Of a stretch of 7,177 nt of DNA, positions 6,103-7,177 are shown one piece after another. The stretch is taken from NCBI GenBank assembly GCA_030611815.1, contig JAUWPC010000172.1:1-7177 (forward strand). The letters run 5' to 3'. The position numbers and the translations under genes were made by a program. The notes beneath the pieces are model-generated. The model saw only the letters and a program-made list of their open reading frames with translations, was not told where the DNA came from and searched no databases. Source of the stretch: Desulfobacteraceae bacterium. Lineage in GTDB: Bacteria > Desulfobacterota > DSM-4660 > Desulfatiglandales > Desulfatiglandaceae. How positions within the stretch are numbered: position 1 is the stretch's first letter; every line of letters begins with the position of its first letter.

Positions 6103-6948
6103 ATGAGGATTCTTGTTTATAAGGGGATCAAATATCTGGTACTTATATTATGGTCGGCATTTGTGGCCGGACCCTTCCTGTGGGCCCTGAGTACATCGTT
6201 TAAGGATGATGCAGCGGTCGTGTCCGGCGCTACCTATATCCCTTTTGTCGATTTTGAGCCATCCCTTGATGGATGGAAGGTCCTTTTCAGCGCTACGGAA
6301 GGCGTCAATATTTTAGGACCATTCATCTCCAGCCTTGTCGTTACTCTTGTGTCCAGTCTCGTCAGCCTTGCGCTTGGCACCCTTGCCGCTTACGGGCTAT
6401 CCCGTTTTACCTTTCGCGCAGGTCCCCTTGGCAATACGGATATTACATTCTTTTTTATTTCACAACGCATCATTACACCGGTGGTGTTAGCCATACCCTA
6501 TTTCCTTTTACTGAAGATGTTCCGGCTCTTGGATACCCACGTAGGCTTGATTCTCATCTATATCGCAATGCTACTGCCGATCGTGGTGTGGATAATGGTC
6601 GATTTCTTCAACAATATCTCCACCGAACTGGATGAGGCCGCTCTTATAGATGGTTGCACTCCGGTTGAGGCGTTTTACAAGATTATATTGCCGGAATGTA
6701 CACCCGGCTTAGTAGTGACGGGGCTTCTCTGCTTTATATTTGCATGGAACGATTTTTTCTTTGCCTTTACCCTGACTTTTGCTGACACGCAGCTTCTCCC
6801 GGTTTCCATTGTAGCCCTGAATTCATCCAAAGTACCCTGGTGGAGCCTAAGTTCTTCTTCGCTGATTGCGATTCTGCCATTAGTGTTTTTAGCCATATGG
6901 CTCGAGCGCTTTTTGACGCGCGGGGCATTATTGGGCCCATTGAAATAG
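6103..6948 (+). CDS. ABC sugar/polyol transporter permease, MalG-like
   Basis: This 281-residue inner-membrane protein is the second channel subunit. The order of segments is that of MalG-type permeases: a first membrane span (about 8-30) followed by LSTSFKDDAAV, spans near 75-100, 115-140 and 145-168, the EAA coupling loop (EAALIDGCTPVEAFYKIILP, residues 178-197), and two final spans, the first ending in the conserved FAWNDFFFAF motif (213-222). Length is normal for the family and no key motif is missing. The start was chosen at ATG 6103 on Shine-Dalgarno spacing; starts at 6097 or 6100 would add one or two methionines only. It follows the first permease directly and precedes the ATPase gene after a 135-base spacer. 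Confidence 0.95.
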   Translation: MRILVYKGIKYLVLILWSAFVAGPFLWALSTSFKDDAAVVSGATYIPFVDFEPSLDGWKVLFSATEGVNILGPFISSLVVTLVSSLVSLALGTLAAYGLSRFTFRAGPLGNTDITFFFISQRIITPVVLAIPYFLLLKMFRLLDTHVGLILIYIAMLLPIVVWIMVDFFNNISTELDEAALIDGCTPVEAFYKIILPECTPGLVVTGLLCFIFAWNDFFFAFTLTFADTQLLPVSIVALNSSKVPWWSLSSSSLIAILPLVFLAIWLERFLTRGALLGPLK

Positions 6949-6950
6949 AA

Positions 6951-7011
6951 AAACCGTTCACGGGTTAAGGGTTTCAAAGGTTCAGGGTTGACCGAAAATC
7001 TAAACCGTTGA
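6951..7011. repeat. Degenerate GGTT-type short repeats bounded by AAACCGTT direct repeats
   Basis: GGTT occurs at 6963, 6970, 6979 and 6986, mostly in a GGTT(A/C)AG-like 7-base unit, with a CGTT variant at 6955. The tract is bracketed by AAACCGTTCA (6951-6960) and AAACCGTTGA (7002-7011). It fills the start of the spacer between the second permease and the ATPase gene. It is too degenerate to be a CRISPR and does not form a convincing terminator. It may be a remnant of slippage-generated intergenic repeat. Confidence 0.45.
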
Positions 7012-7083
7012 AAAAATAATTCATGTTAATCCTGTCAAACAAAATAATTAAACTATCACCCGCAATACAAGAAAGGCAGTAGA

Positions 7084-7177
7084 ATGGCAGAAGTAGAGAT
7101 TAAGAATCTATGTAAGGATTTTGGGGAAGTCAGGGCGGTTATTGATCTGAATCTCCATGTCAAGGACAGAGAGATGG
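7084..7177 (+). CDS. ABC transporter ATP-binding subunit, MalK/UgpC-like, N-terminal 31 residues (cut by window end)
   Basis: An ATG at 7084 preceded by AGAAAGG seven bases upstream opens a frame that runs to the window edge. The first residues (MAEVEIKNLCKDFGEV, then AVIDLNLHVKDREM) follow the standard start of a MalK/UgpC-type nucleotide-binding domain, in which a first strand, an aromatic A-loop position (here Phe13) and the DLNLHV strand precede the Walker A loop. Walker A itself lies beyond the window. Position after the binding protein and two permeases makes it the expected energy-coupling subunit of the same importer. No strong promoter is seen in the spacer before it, so it is probably cotranscribed. 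Confidence 0.88.
   Translation, partial: MAEVEIKNLCKDFGEVRAVIDLNLHVKDREM

Noticed and set aside
7032..7059. Sigma-70 promoter before the ATPase gene (CTGTCA, 16 bases, TATCAC)
   Set aside because: Each hexamer matches only four of six bases in a very AT-rich stretch, so it is not better than chance.

Overview
The window looks like chromosomal DNA of a Gram-negative, anaerobic-type proteobacterium, most likely from the deltaproteobacterial (Desulfobacterota) lineage. That placement is an inference. It rests on a small SAP/Rho-N-like protein at the left edge of a kind I associate with that group, and on an AcoR-type sigma-54 activator next to a textbook -24/-12 promoter. No taxonomic marker gene is present.

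Layout. On the minus strand, positions 1-151 hold the N-terminal part of a small SAP-like protein, and 273-2120 encode a complete AcoR-type sigma-54-dependent activator (GAF, PAS-like, AAA+ and Fis-type HTH regions). A divergent intergenic region of about 390 bases (2121-2506) follows. It carries a strong sigma-54 promoter match (2406-2421) facing right, two near-identical 17-bp palindromes 32 bp apart (2283-2299 and 2315-2331) placed like upstream activator sites, and a perfect 6+6 inverted repeat (2229-2244) overlapping a likely sigma-70 promoter for the regulator. Rightward from 2507 runs a gene cluster: a zinc-dependent medium-chain alcohol/polyol dehydrogenase (2507-3550), a secreted ABC solute-binding protein (3602-5149), a perfect 14-bp stem-loop (5161-5201), two MalF/MalG-type permeases (5228-6100 and 6103-6948), a short AT-rich spacer with degenerate GGTT repeats, and the first 31 codons of a MalK/UgpC-type ATPase (7084 onward, cut by the window end).

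Working model. The regulator senses a small molecule through its GAF region, binds the paired palindromes, and drives sigma-54 transcription of an operon that imports a carbohydrate or polyol through a CUT1-type ABC transporter and oxidises it, or a derivative, with the dehydrogenase. The substrate cannot be named from sequence alone. Each protein belongs to a known family. What may be undescribed is the combination: sigma-54 control of a CUT1 importer whose operon starts with a dehydrogenase that has lost part of its structural-zinc motif. I see no CRISPR array, rRNA, tRNA, insertion sequence or phage gene.
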